From Lichina pygmaea (taxonomy: Eukaryota; Ascomycota; Lichinomycetes; Lichinales; Lichinaceae): 64,000 nucleotides of DNA. The DNA lies in assembly GCA_963422465.1 (NCBI GenBank), contig OY730175.1, positions 2,294,001 through 2,358,000 of the forward strand. Reading direction: 5' to 3'. The notes under the pieces are model-generated. The model saw nothing but the letters and a program-made list of their open reading frames with translations, ran no database searches and had not been told where the DNA came from. How positions within the stretch are numbered: the stretch's first letter is position 1; the number at the start of each line of letters is the position of its first letter. This document shows positions 10,601-18,878 of the stretch, piece after piece. The translations under genes were made by a program, and so were the position numbers.

Positions 10601-11428
10601 TGAACAACAGTCTTTCACCATGTGGTCTAGCTTGCCACAGGCATAGCACTTCAGTGCTTTCCTTTTTTTGTTGTTCCTTCCCTTTGTGAACCTTCTCTTG
10701 TGGTGGACTGCAGCCAGTTCCATGGGTGCATAGCTATATGGGTCATGTGCTGGTGCCTTGTTAGGCAGCTTGTAGTGGTTGCTCACATGCTATGCAGGGT
10801 GGCTGTATTCTCTGTTATGGTGTTTCTCCATCACTCGCTCAAATAGTTTGTTATCAATGTTGATTACTTGTGCGATGAGTTTGTCCAGTGTGTTGACTAC
10901 TCATCTGTCGAAGGTGATTTCATCCCTCATGTTTTCCTTGAGTCTACGTCAGTACATGACCATCAGGGTGTTGTTGTCCCAGTCAGTCAGTACTGAGTAT
11001 TGTTTGAACTGCGTGGTGTACTCTGCGGCTGTGTGTTATTGTTTGATGTGCTGGATCATTCGTATAGCCACTTTGTCTTTGTTAGATAGTCCAAGGATTC
11101 TTTTGATCTTGTCCTTGAATTGTGTCTATTTTGTCATCTATTCTGTTGTGCTGTTGTGGTCTCTGTTTCCTGAGAGATGTTTGTTGACGTAGAGCTTGAT
11201 CCATTGATAAGCATTGTCTCTCATGTAAGTGGTTATGAAGAGGGGCCACTTTTCCTTAGGCAGCTTCGTCTCTGGTTGGAATTGAAAGTAGACTTGGAGT
11301 TGCATGAGCTAGTCGTCAACCTTGTTTCTTTCACCGTAGAACAGGTCTGGCTTGGCGACACTAATCTTTCCATCTGGGAAGTTGGGGTTGGTTGCTCCTG
11401 ATGTACTTATTCTTGAGGGTCTTCAAAG
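7611..11428 (-). pseudogene. B1 internal region: gag, protease, RT, RNase H, integrase zinc region (fossil)
   Basis: From the 5' LTR downward: a gag start (the MSTSGATNPNF block in other copies) near 11400; capsid region to about 10800; a CCHC knuckle CYACGKLDHMVKDC near 10600-10650; spacer with Thr/Asn/His-rich sequence at about 9960-10360; aspartic protease (VDSGASGNYI) in the open piece 9294-9872; reverse transcriptase at about 8529-9240; RNase H at about 7947-8444 and integrase zinc region at about 7620-7920. All blocks match the other B and C copies. Confidence 0.85.
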
Positions 11429-12009
11429 TGTTGCAGTCTGTACTGTACTATCCTATCCAAGTATAGGATTAGGGTGAGAGGTGGAAGGCAGGTTGGTTCT
11501 CGCAGGAGAGGAGTGTTAAGGAGTGCGAAGGGGTTTGGTGGAACATGGTGGTGGTGACACCTGATCAACAGCTTCGTACAAAAGGATTGTATTAAAGTAG
11601 ATCTAGTTGTCTGGATCACAACATGAGTTGAAGACAATCATTCCATAGGGGAACTATCACCAGACTATATAGTGCTCAGTTTGTGAGCACAGTGAGCTCT
11701 GCTCACTTTGCTCACTCGGTGAGATCGGTGAGCTCTGCTCACTTTGCTCACTTGTTCATGCACGCTGTGGTGAGCTGGGTGAGCTCTGCTCACTTTGCTC
11801 ACTTTTCATGCACGCTGCGGCAAGCTGGGTGAGCTCTGCTCACTTTGCTCACTTGTTTGTGCATATGCATGCTGCGGCGAGCACCCCCTGGTTTGTCTTG
11901 CCGGTCACGTGACTGGTTCCCGTGCCACGCTGTCTGGTACTTCTGTCCAGTATCCTGTGTGCTGCTTTCTGTGAGTATATAAAGACTGTGTTCCTCCTGG
12001 GTCGTAACA
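11429..12009 (-). repeat. 5' LTR of B1 (581 bp)
   Basis: TGTTGCAG...GTAACA. It is about 50 bp shorter than the 3' LTR, close to one 51-bp array unit. It keeps the sense TATA-like box, the CACGTG palindrome (11901-11916) and the antisense-facing TATATAAAG. Differences from the 3' LTR are mostly transitions. Because of CpG-type decay, LTR divergence is a poor clock here. Confidence 0.9.
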
Positions 12010-12107
12010 ATAGATCTCACACACATCCTTCTCGCAATTGACCCAATGCTTGTGGCAGGTGGCGTGGTAGAGTGAATATCCTCTGTACCTTCGTAGTTGT
12101 TCGTGGT
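12010..12107 (-). pseudogene. B2 fragment between B1 and LINE copy 1
   Basis: A 98-bp piece of the gag-protease spacer of B2. It starts with the ATAGA TSD of B1 and ends with the 15-bp TSD of LINE copy 1. It is collinear with 39001-39095 of C1. No separate gene. Confidence 0.85.
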
Positions 12108-12286
12108 TTTTATTTTATTTTATTTTTATTTGATTCTTACACTGGTAGTAGCTTTACAGCCATGCAGATCTTCTAGCTAATAGTGAACTCCTTCAGAAAA
12201 CCTTTGAAGGGATAAAAACTGAAGGCAGGGTGTGACTAGGGAATGTACCAAAAGGAATCTTGAAGTTTCTGGTAAGAGAAGAGAAT

Positions 12287-15200
12287 CTAGGTATTAGATT
12301 GGGAATAGTGGAGTTTGAAAGCTAGATTAAACTGGTTTAGTTTTTTCAAAGACATAAACCAGTACAAGAACTTCTGTAGTAGCTCTGGGTTTGAAATAAT
12401 AGTGGTGAAGTCTTGGGGATTAAAAGAGACTTGTTGTCTTTGTCTTGAATAAAGAGAGCATGAAGAGGTGATATGTTTTGCAGTTTCTTCTGCTTGGCCA
12501 CACACACATAGTAGGGTAGAGAAGTCAGGAACTCCAGCTCTGAAAAGAAAACTTGCCAGACCAATTCTTCCAGTCCTGATTTGCAGTAGCAGACTTGCCT
12601 CAGCTTTCTGTAACTCTTTGTAGAGCTTCAGATTGTTTTTGTGTGGCTTTTGACAGAAAGTCTGCCAGCCTGGATAGCTTCTTCTTTTCTTCTCTTCCCA
12701 TTGGTCTTCCCACTCTTTAGTAAAGAGCTTTTGTAGTTCTTTCTTTGAACTAGCCTGGTTAGTAGTTATTTGACTTAACCAAGTGAATTTCCACTTAGGA
12801 GAGATAGTTGAGGATTCCTTTAAAGGTTTCTTCAAGAGAGAGGCATGGCTGGAAATAGTCGAAAAGATACTGTCAAGAAAGTATTTGAGAGGGGAGTTTT
12901 GAATAGAAGAAAGAAAACAGGCAGTGCGAAATTTAAAGTATAGGTCTAGAGGTAGAAGAAAAAGCTCACTCTCTAATAGAAAAGAAGGAGTGGCTTTGAA
13001 GGCACCCCCAATAAGTCTTAGGCATCTGTTTTGAAATGAAACAAGAGAAGAGATATTGGAGGATTTTCTTAGAGGGTTAAACCAGATCCCCACTGCATAG
13101 CTCAGTAGAGATCTCAGTATAGCAGTGTACACCAGACATGATGTGTGAACTGGAAAGCCCCAAGTAGAATAGGAAGTTCTAGATAGAGAAGAGAGTGCTT
13201 TCTGTGCTTTTTGAAGAATAATCCTCTGGTGTTTGTGCCAGTGGAGCTTTGCATCTAGGTACACTCCAAGTACTCGCACTTCTTCTTTTGGTTTGAGAAT
13301 CACATTCCCCAGTCTGAGCTTGAGCTGAAGATTGTCTGATCTTCTTCTGGAAAAATGAAGTATTTCATATTTCTCAGGAGAGAAGACCATTCCATGTCTT
13401 GCAGCCCATGATAGACATTTGAGGTGTGTGTTCTTTAACTTCAGAAGGTTACTTTTCAAGGAGTGACCAAAAGCAAGCAGATTTGTATCCTCTGCAAACC
13501 CCAGGGCAGATACACCAGAAGAGGGAGTATGCACAGTCTCATGCAATTCAGAAATGTAGAATAGAAAAAGAATAGGGGATAATGGAGAATCTTGAGAAAC
13601 TCCACAATGAATAGGAATTGAACAAGACTCAGAATCATCAAAGACAAGAGTGGTAGAGCACTTATCACAGAAGGAGTAGATCCAGGAAGCTAGCCAGGCA
13701 GGTATTCCTTTTCTTTTCAGAATTTGCTGTAGTATCTTGGGGAGAACTCTGTCATAGGCTCCTGAGATATCCAGTGAGAGTAGGGATGCAACCATGCCTT
13801 CCTTCCAGACTTTTTCCACTTGGGAGGTTAGAAGGAAAAGTGCTGCTTCTGTGGATCTTCCTTTCCTAAAGCCCATCTGGATATCTGGCAATATTTCAGC
13901 TTCTTCTGCTATCTTGCTTAGTCTGGCTGCAGCAATAGCTTCCATCAGCTTGCCTGTTGTGTTTAGCAGAGCTATAGGGCGCCAGGCTTTAGCTTGATTG
14001 TAGGTTCCCTTGCCAGGTTTCCTCAAGCAGACTGTTTTTGCACTCTTAAATCTTTCAGGGAAGTACTCCAGTTTCCAGCATGTTGAAGTCAGAATAGCTA
14101 GAGCTTGGCAGAACCTAGGCCCCAGACCTCTCAGAAATCCATTTGGCAGCTTATCTCTCCCTCCTGCTGTGAAAGGTTTCTTCTTGGCCAGAATTTGCTC
14201 CACTTCTTCACATGTTACCCCCTGGGAGAGCTGTATCTCAGAGATAGTCTGGGAACTTTCTGAGCCTGGTTCTGGAACTAGAGCTTTTGGAAAGAACTGC
14301 TGTGAGAAGGCTTTAGTCTTTTCCTCAAAGGTTTTGGCTATTCCTTCTTGTGTTTCCAGGTCAGGAACCAGAGGAAGATCAGGAGTCTTGTTGGCTTTGG
14401 ACCTTCCCCACTTTGCAAGCTTCCAGAACTTTGAAGAGCTGGCCAGCTCATGGATTTGGTGTCTGAAAGTGTTCTGTTTTCCATCTCTGACTGCCTTTTT
14501 CTTGAGCTTAGTTGCTTGCTCAAGTTCCTCCTGACTTGCTTGTCTTTTTTGCACTTTTCTTCTTACTCTTCTTTCCTCTTTAACCTTGTTTTGGATCTCT
14601 TGATTCCACCAGGGAACTGAGTGGCCAGATTGCTTCTGGAGCTGTGTGGATTTGCTTGCTATTTCTTGGAGAAAGTTGTCAAGATACTCCAAGTACTCAT
14701 CCACTTCATATTTGTCTTGGAAGTGGAAGGGCAGGTGTAGCTTCTCACACTCTACTCTTGCAAGGTTTGAGTCCAGTGTTCTCCAGTTTCTTTCTGGTTT
14801 CCAGATTTTCCTTGGAGGATCCAGGTCCAGGCAGGTTAGTACAGGTCTGTGGTCTGACCCATGAAAGAACTGAAGAGCCACTTTAGAGAAAATCAGAGAG
14901 TTAGAAAGAGAAGAAGAAATAAAAGACAGATCAATAGAAGAACATGGTTTTTCAGAAGGAGATCTTGCTCTGGTAGGGGTGAAAGGTGCAATAGCTAAAT
15001 CCAGATTTAAACCTTTCATTAGGTCTTGAAACTTGTTTGCAGTCTCAGAGTACAGTCTTCTTTTCTTTGACCAGTCTGGGTGGTGAAGATTTGAGTCTGT
15101 GAGAAGAATATGTTGTCCTTGTTCTTGTAAAGCATTTTGGAGTAAACAGAGAAGAGCTTCTGATGCCTCTGTGTAGTTTTCTTGACTTGATGGGGTGAAG

Positions 15201-15529
15201 TAGAGATTATGTACCCAAAGAGAAGTAGGAGAGTTTTCCAAGTAGATTTCAAGAGAAACAAAGTCTTTATTCCAGAAGGTAGGATGAAGAGAAGAGAGTT
15301 TCAGATTTTTATTAATAAGAAAAAGTGTTCTGCCAATCTCTGAACTGTAGAGAGGAAGAAAGGAAGAGAAAACAGTTGAAGTGCTTGTTTCTAGGTGAGG
15401 GTTTTTCCAGGGCTCTTGAAGTGCAATAATGTCCACCTCTTGGAGAGCTGAGGTTGCTAGCAGTAGCTCTTGGACTGATTGGCTTTTTTGCACATTATAC
15501 TGGAGAAGTGTCAGCTTTGTGTCTTTCAT
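12287..15529 (-). CDS. LINE copy 1 ORF2: endonuclease-reverse transcriptase
   Basis: 1080 residues, unbroken. An APE-type endonuclease occupies residues ~1-235, with N12, QEP at 38-40 (catalytic Glu39), TDSN at 144-147 and a GSDHRP motif near 225. Reverse transcriptase spans ~470-770, with RPIALLNTTGK, GFRKGRSTEAAL and SLDISGAYDR (Asp587). A C-terminal C-x-C-x7-H-x4-C zinc motif (CVCGQAEETAKHITSSC) starts at 1008. No RNase H domain is visible. Two hallmark residues differ from copy 2: the catalytic FADD (678-681) reads FAED (codon 13490-13492), and the conserved SQGSPLSP reads SQDSPLSP (Gly647 to Asp, 13589-13591). This copy is therefore probably dead for reverse transcription although its frame is open. 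The start overlaps the ORF1 stop as ATGA. Confidence 0.95.
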   Translation of the reverse strand: MKDTKLTLLQYNVQKSQSVQELLLATSALQEVDIIALQEPWKNPHLETSTSTVFSSFLPLYSSEIGRTLFLINKNLKLSSLHPTFWNKDFVSLEIYLENSPTSLWVHNLYFTPSSQENYTEASEALLCLLQNALQEQGQHILLTDSNLHHPDWSKKRRLYSETANKFQDLMKGLNLDLAIAPFTPTRARSPSEKPCSSIDLSFISSSLSNSLIFSKVALQFFHGSDHRPVLTCLDLDPPRKIWKPERNWRTLDSNLARVECEKLHLPFHFQDKYEVDEYLEYLDNFLQEIASKSTQLQKQSGHSVPWWNQEIQNKVKEERRVRRKVQKRQASQEELEQATKLKKKAVRDGKQNTFRHQIHELASSSKFWKLAKWGRSKANKTPDLPLVPDLETQEGIAKTFEEKTKAFSQQFFPKALVPEPGSESSQTISEIQLSQGVTCEEVEQILAKKKPFTAGGRDKLPNGFLRGLGPRFCQALAILTSTCWKLEYFPERFKSAKTVCLRKPGKGTYNQAKAWRPIALLNTTGKLMEAIAAARLSKIAEEAEILPDIQMGFRKGRSTEAALFLLTSQVEKVWKEGMVASLLSLDISGAYDRVLPKILQQILKRKGIPAWLASWIYSFCDKCSTTLVFDDSESCSIPIHCGVSQDSPLSPILFLFYISELHETVHTPSSGVSALGFAEDTNLLAFGHSLKSNLLKLKNTHLKCLSWAARHGMVFSPEKYEILHFSRRRSDNLQLKLRLGNVILKPKEEVRVLGVYLDAKLHWHKHQRIILQKAQKALSSLSRTSYSTWGFPVHTSCLVYTAILRSLLSYAVGIWFNPLRKSSNISSLVSFQNRCLRLIGGAFKATPSFLLESELFLLPLDLYFKFRTACFLSSIQNSPLKYFLDSIFSTISSHASLLKKPLKESSTISPKWKFTWLSQITTNQASSKKELQKLFTKEWEDQWEEKKRRSYPGWQTFCQKPHKNNLKLYKELQKAEASLLLQIRTGRIGLASFLFRAGVPDFSTLLCVCGQAEETAKHITSSCSLYSRQRQQVSFNPQDFTTIISNPELLQKFLYWFMSLKKLNQFNLAFKLHYSQSNT

Positions 15530-16918
15530 GCAGACATCTCAGCATCAAAGATCTTGAAGGAGTTAGCTGGTAGCTTTCCTCCAGAGTTGGCTGATCTTGA
15601 AGAAAGAATTTGCACTTCTGGGAGTGCACCTCTGAGTCGCTCTGAGCTTCTGCTTGGCTCAGCTGTTTTACGTTTTTTCCCTCCTGGTAGAGACTGAGAG
15701 AGAGGGAAAGACATAACTGGGGGGGGGTTGTAGAGCTGGAACAGAGGTAGCTGTTGGGATCTCATATTTTCCTGGGCATGTGTTCCATGCTTCTCTTGCC
15801 TTCTTGGCTGCTTCCTGGCGTACTGGACAGACACTAGCCCAGGCTGGGTGAGCTCCTCTGCAGTTGCAGCATTTTGGCTTGAGAAGCTGTTCAGAAACTT
15901 GGCAGGCTCTCCTTTCATGCTGGCCTCCACAGGCACCACACACAGCTTTGTTCTTGCAGAAGCGTGCTTGGTGCCCATAGCCAAAGCACTTGAAACATTG
16001 TGCAATGACTGTGTCTGCCAGGAAAGATTCTGCTTCATGCATCCTGTGCCCCAGCACTAGCCCACTCTCAATCAAAAGATTGGCTTGTTCAGGGGTAGCC
16101 AGATCCAGGTGGAGAGAGGTAACTGGCTTCTTTTGAGCTATAGCCTTCTTAGACCAGTAGGCTCTCAGGATGGTGATTTGTTTGCTCAGAGATGGGTTAC
16201 TGTTCTGGATTATCTGGCAGGTTTTCTCCAGGTCTTCAGGTTGGATATCTTCTGTTCTGACTCCATGGATCAGAACTGGGAATCTCTTGGGCTGGATGGT
16301 TGCTTCCTTTGTGAAGATAGCTGATACTCAGGCAGGGTTTTTCTCTAGGAAGACTTTAGTCTCTTGGCTTTCTGTGTTAATAAGGATATCCCCTGAAGGA
16401 AGTTTCCTTACTGCTCTGACCTGCTTGTTGTAGGGGCTGGGTAGTCTGTCTTGAAGAGCCTGGAAAAGCTGGATGTGAGTTCTATTAGCCATGTCAGGTG
16501 GCTGGATACCAGGATGTACAAGAACTTCTTTGAGAATTCTTGCAGGTAGAGGGATTTGTGCTGGAATAGATTTTTGGACAGCCTGGGCATATGATGGCTT
16601 GGCTTCTTGTTTGTCCAGCCGCTTGTTGATATTCTCCAGCTCCTGGAAGATTCTGTTGGTGAGGCCAGTAGAGCTAGACTGGGCTTCTGTAGAGAAGGAG
16701 TTCTTTTTGATATTTTCCCAGCTTTTCAGAATAGATTCTGGGACTGGTTGGGTTTTGATCCAGGAGTCTACTAGTTTGTAGTCATTCTGGGGAGCTGGTT
16801 GGAGGGTAGGAGAGCTGGACTGGGTGCTAGGCAGACTGGAAGCTGGTTGGGAGAGTATAGCTGGTGTAGCTCTGGTGTTACTTTCTGAAGAGGTGGGTTT
16901 TTTCTTCTTGGGAGCCAT
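15526..16918 (-). pseudogene. LINE copy 1 ORF1 (gag-like RNA-binding protein), broken
   Basis: Homologous throughout to the 463-residue ORF1 of copy 2. It has two visible lesions. Trp197 is a TGA stop (16328-16330), which ends the first piece after 196 residues. A homopolymer near 15719-15727 has nine G against eight C in copy 2, which shifts the frame before the C-terminus. The region between still encodes the CCHC knuckles (CFKCFGYGHQARFC and two more). The TGA at the end overlaps the ORF2 start. Function in the family is RNA binding and RNP assembly with ORF2. Confidence 0.92.
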
Positions 16919-17006
16919 GTTAGAGATTGTTTGGCACTGGTTGGGTGTTTTCTGTCTGCAGAGTACTGCCAGAAAGAAGAGTCACCTGGTTTCCCAGCAG
17001 TAATAA

Positions 17007-17120
17007 TCTAGTCCTGGGACCAATCCCCAAGACTAGACTTTCCTGGGCAGCTTTTTCCAACTAAGCTCTGGGCAAAGCTAGAAGTATTAACCTAGACTAG
17101 GGACCAGACCCTCTATCTAG
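17007..17120 (-). other. Two 5'-UTR stem-loops of LINE copy 1
   Basis: Equivalent to the hairpins of copy 2 at 48523-48553 and 48607-48637. Here they lie at 17092-17120 and 17007-17037. Both stems close on a GGTCCC or GGGACC side and are kept in both copies. Confidence 0.55.
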
Positions 17121-17211
17121 ACTTTCCTTGAGCCAAAGACTCTGCTAGCTCCAGAGTCAGTCAGACTCTAACCATTCCTCTTATCCTGAGACTCTCTCTC
17201 TGATTGTGGGT

Positions 17212-17782
17212 GTAGTTGTTCGTGGTAGATGCAGTAGTGCTTTGTGCAAAATCTCCACTGTAGTTCACTGTGCCATAGATTTTGTGGGTCTATGCTGTAA
17301 GCATAGCTTCCTTGTAGTATTTCTTCTTTGATAGACGCAGGTTCGTCTTGGTCTCTATCAGAGGTGGTTAAGAGCTCCTGTCCCTTGTCCTGACCTGTCT
17401 GTTCTGGTAGGTTCTTGCCTCCTGATGTTGCCAGTTGGTGGGCTGCTTCCAATGTCTGATTGTAGTTGTCTTATTGTTCAAGGGATAGCTGAGTCTCTCC
17501 TGGTGGGTCCTCTGGCTTGATGATATTCCAGTCTCTGTCAAGTGTATTAAGTTGCTGTCAGTGCACCTTGTTCTTTGAACAACAGTCTTTCACCATGTGG
17601 CCTAGCTTGCCACAGGTATAGCACTTCAGTGCTTTCCTTTTTTTGTTGTTCCTTCCCTTTGTGAACCTTCCCTTGTGGTGGACTGCATCCAGTTCCATGG
17701 GTGCATAGCTATATAGGTCATGTGGCAGTGTCTTGTTAGACAGCTTGTAGTGGTTGCTCACATACTATGCGGGGTGGCTGTA
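17212..17782 (-). pseudogene. B2 gag-protease spacer and zinc knuckle fragment
   Basis: Collinear continuation of B2 after the LINE. It contains the spacer (17212-17460) and a CCHC knuckle CYTCGKLGHMVKDC in the piece 17558-17761. It ends with CTGTA (17778-17782), the TSD of A2. The middle (17453-17557) shows nothing beyond element sequence. Confidence 0.85.
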
Positions 17783-18244
17783 TGTTAAAGGCTGGGCCGG
17801 GTTCACACAGAAGGCGGCTCAGTCTGTTGCTTTGCAGGGCGGATTCTAGACAGGGACTCGGTAGAGGAATAGACAGGTGGGGTAACTCTCCTGTGCTATT
17901 GTCTCAGTACGATGGGTTTGTATTGTGTGTTCAGCCTGGAGAGCTAATCCCTCCAGGCCCTTTGGGGGGTCTTTATACAGATGCCCCAAGAGGGGGGGTC
18001 TCCTCGAGGGGTATTATCCTTTTGTGTGGACAAGCTCCTTGCTTAGCTCCTGCTTGTCCACCAGACAAGCTCCTCACTTAGCTCCTGCTTGTCCACCAGA
18101 CAAGCTTCTTGCTTAGCTCCTGCTTGTCCACTGGACAAGCTCCTCGCTTAGCTCCTGCTTGTCCACTGGATCAGTCAGATGTTGTTCCACATGACTAACA
18201 CTCCTCCCTCACTTACCTGGGCTGTTCCGGCCTAGGCCTTAACA
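17783..18244 (-). repeat. 3' LTR of A2 (462 bp)
   Basis: TGTTAAAGG...CCTTAACA. Contains a four-unit 35-bp array at 18028-18167 and the sense TATA-like box. I see no clear TATA box facing the antisense ORF in this family, unlike B and C. Confidence 0.93.
18028..18167. repeat. Four-unit 35-bp array in A2 3' LTR
   Basis: Units run GGACAAGC ... GCTTGTCC plus spacer, as in A1. The 5' LTR of the same element has four units at 23845-23984. Confidence 0.9.
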
Positions 18245-18259
18245 CTATCCCCTCCCTCC
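18245..18259 (-). other. Polypurine tract of A2
   Basis: Directly adjoins the 3' LTR. The minus strand reads GGAGGGAGGGGATAG, the expected primer site for plus-strand DNA synthesis. Families B and C have a very similar tract in the same place (6088-6101, 28289-28304, 36335-36355). Confidence 0.75.
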
Positions 18260-18305
18260 AAGGGTTCTGTCCCCAGATCCTTTTTGTTCCTGCTCCTCTT
18301 TTGTC

Positions 18306-18878
18306 ATGAACCAAAGCCAGACAACTTGAACTTGTCATCGCAATTTTCTTTCTTGTCGTATTGGCAAAATAGGCAAGGAATCAAAAATCACATGCAGTGC
18401 TTGTTGTCGTGACCTCGCCAAGTGTGTCGTTAGCTCTGCATCATCTTTTTGTCATCGGTGTGTTGAGAAGGGTCATCACTGTGACCTTCATCTCTCAGAA
18501 TCAGAATAGAAGAAGATGGAACTTGAGTGCGAGCAGCTCAAGGCTCAGTTGCGGGAGACCAATGACCAATTATCAAAGTTGCTTCCCTGGCAGATCCACC
18601 TCCACTGGCAGCTGGGTTGTCTCTCACAGAAGGAGGCTGATGCCATCTGTCGTGAGCTGTCTGCCATCAAGAATCAGGAATCTCTTGATGCTCAGGAACA
18701 GGAGACTCTCCATGTTATCTGCGAACAGGAGGCCAGTCAGGCTGCTGCTCCGCTGTCCTTTGAGGATGTCTTCTCTTCAGAGACTTTGGCTTCTCTTGAG
18801 CTGTTGTCTCTGTCAGACCTGGTCACTGCGGGTTTGCTTGGTGGTAATCCACCAGCTTCTGGTTCATCGCAGAGCTAA
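18306..18878 (+). pseudogene. Antisense Zn2Cys6-like, coiled-coil ORF of A2 (fossil)
   Basis: Opposite to pol, between the 3' LTR and the chromodomain end. Six cysteine codons between 18393 and 18482 follow C-x2-C-x6-C-x8-C-x2-C-x6-C. The open piece 18516-18878 (120 codons) is rich in Glu, Gln and Leu (LECEQLKAQLRETNDQL, ending in a Ser/Gly-rich tail) and looks like a coiled coil followed by a short acidic segment (SFEDVFSSETLASLELLSLS). There is little sequence similarity to the B/C version, but the architecture and location are the same. It overlaps the pol 3' end tail-to-tail. Function unknown. Confidence 0.68.

Larger units (their letters stand above)
5457..12009 (-). mobile_element. Ty3/Gypsy family B, copy B1 (complete layout, broken)
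   Basis: Both LTRs are present (5457-6087 and 11429-12009), with a full internal region and 5-bp TSDs ATAGA at 5452-5456 and 12010-12014. It is inserted into B2 just upstream of protease, so this is a family-B element inside a family-B element. Layout on the minus strand: 5' LTR, gag, protease, RT, RNase H, integrase, chromodomain, polypurine tract, 3' LTR. An extra ORF lies antisense next to the 3' LTR. The element is broken at about ten or more places, and copy differences are mostly transitions. Confidence 0.93.
12108..17211 (-). mobile_element. LINE copy 1 (Tad1/I-like non-LTR retrotransposon, 5.1 kb)
   Basis: Flanked by the 15-bp direct repeat GTAGTTGTTCGTGGT at 12093-12107 and 17212-17226, which is single in uninterrupted copies of the host element. 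Its 3' end is an A-rich tail made of (TAAAA)-type repeats (T-rich at 12107-12131 on the plus strand). It holds ORF1 (broken) and ORF2 (open). Compared with copy 2 (48238-53533), it lacks the first ~195 nt of the 5' UTR, which is a typical 5' truncation. It is much less decayed than its LTR-element host, so it arrived later. Confidence 0.95.

Noticed and set aside
18516-18878. The antisense 120-codon frame in A2 as a captured host gene
   Set aside because: Its position and architecture match the antisense ORFs of B and C, so it is better read as an element part.
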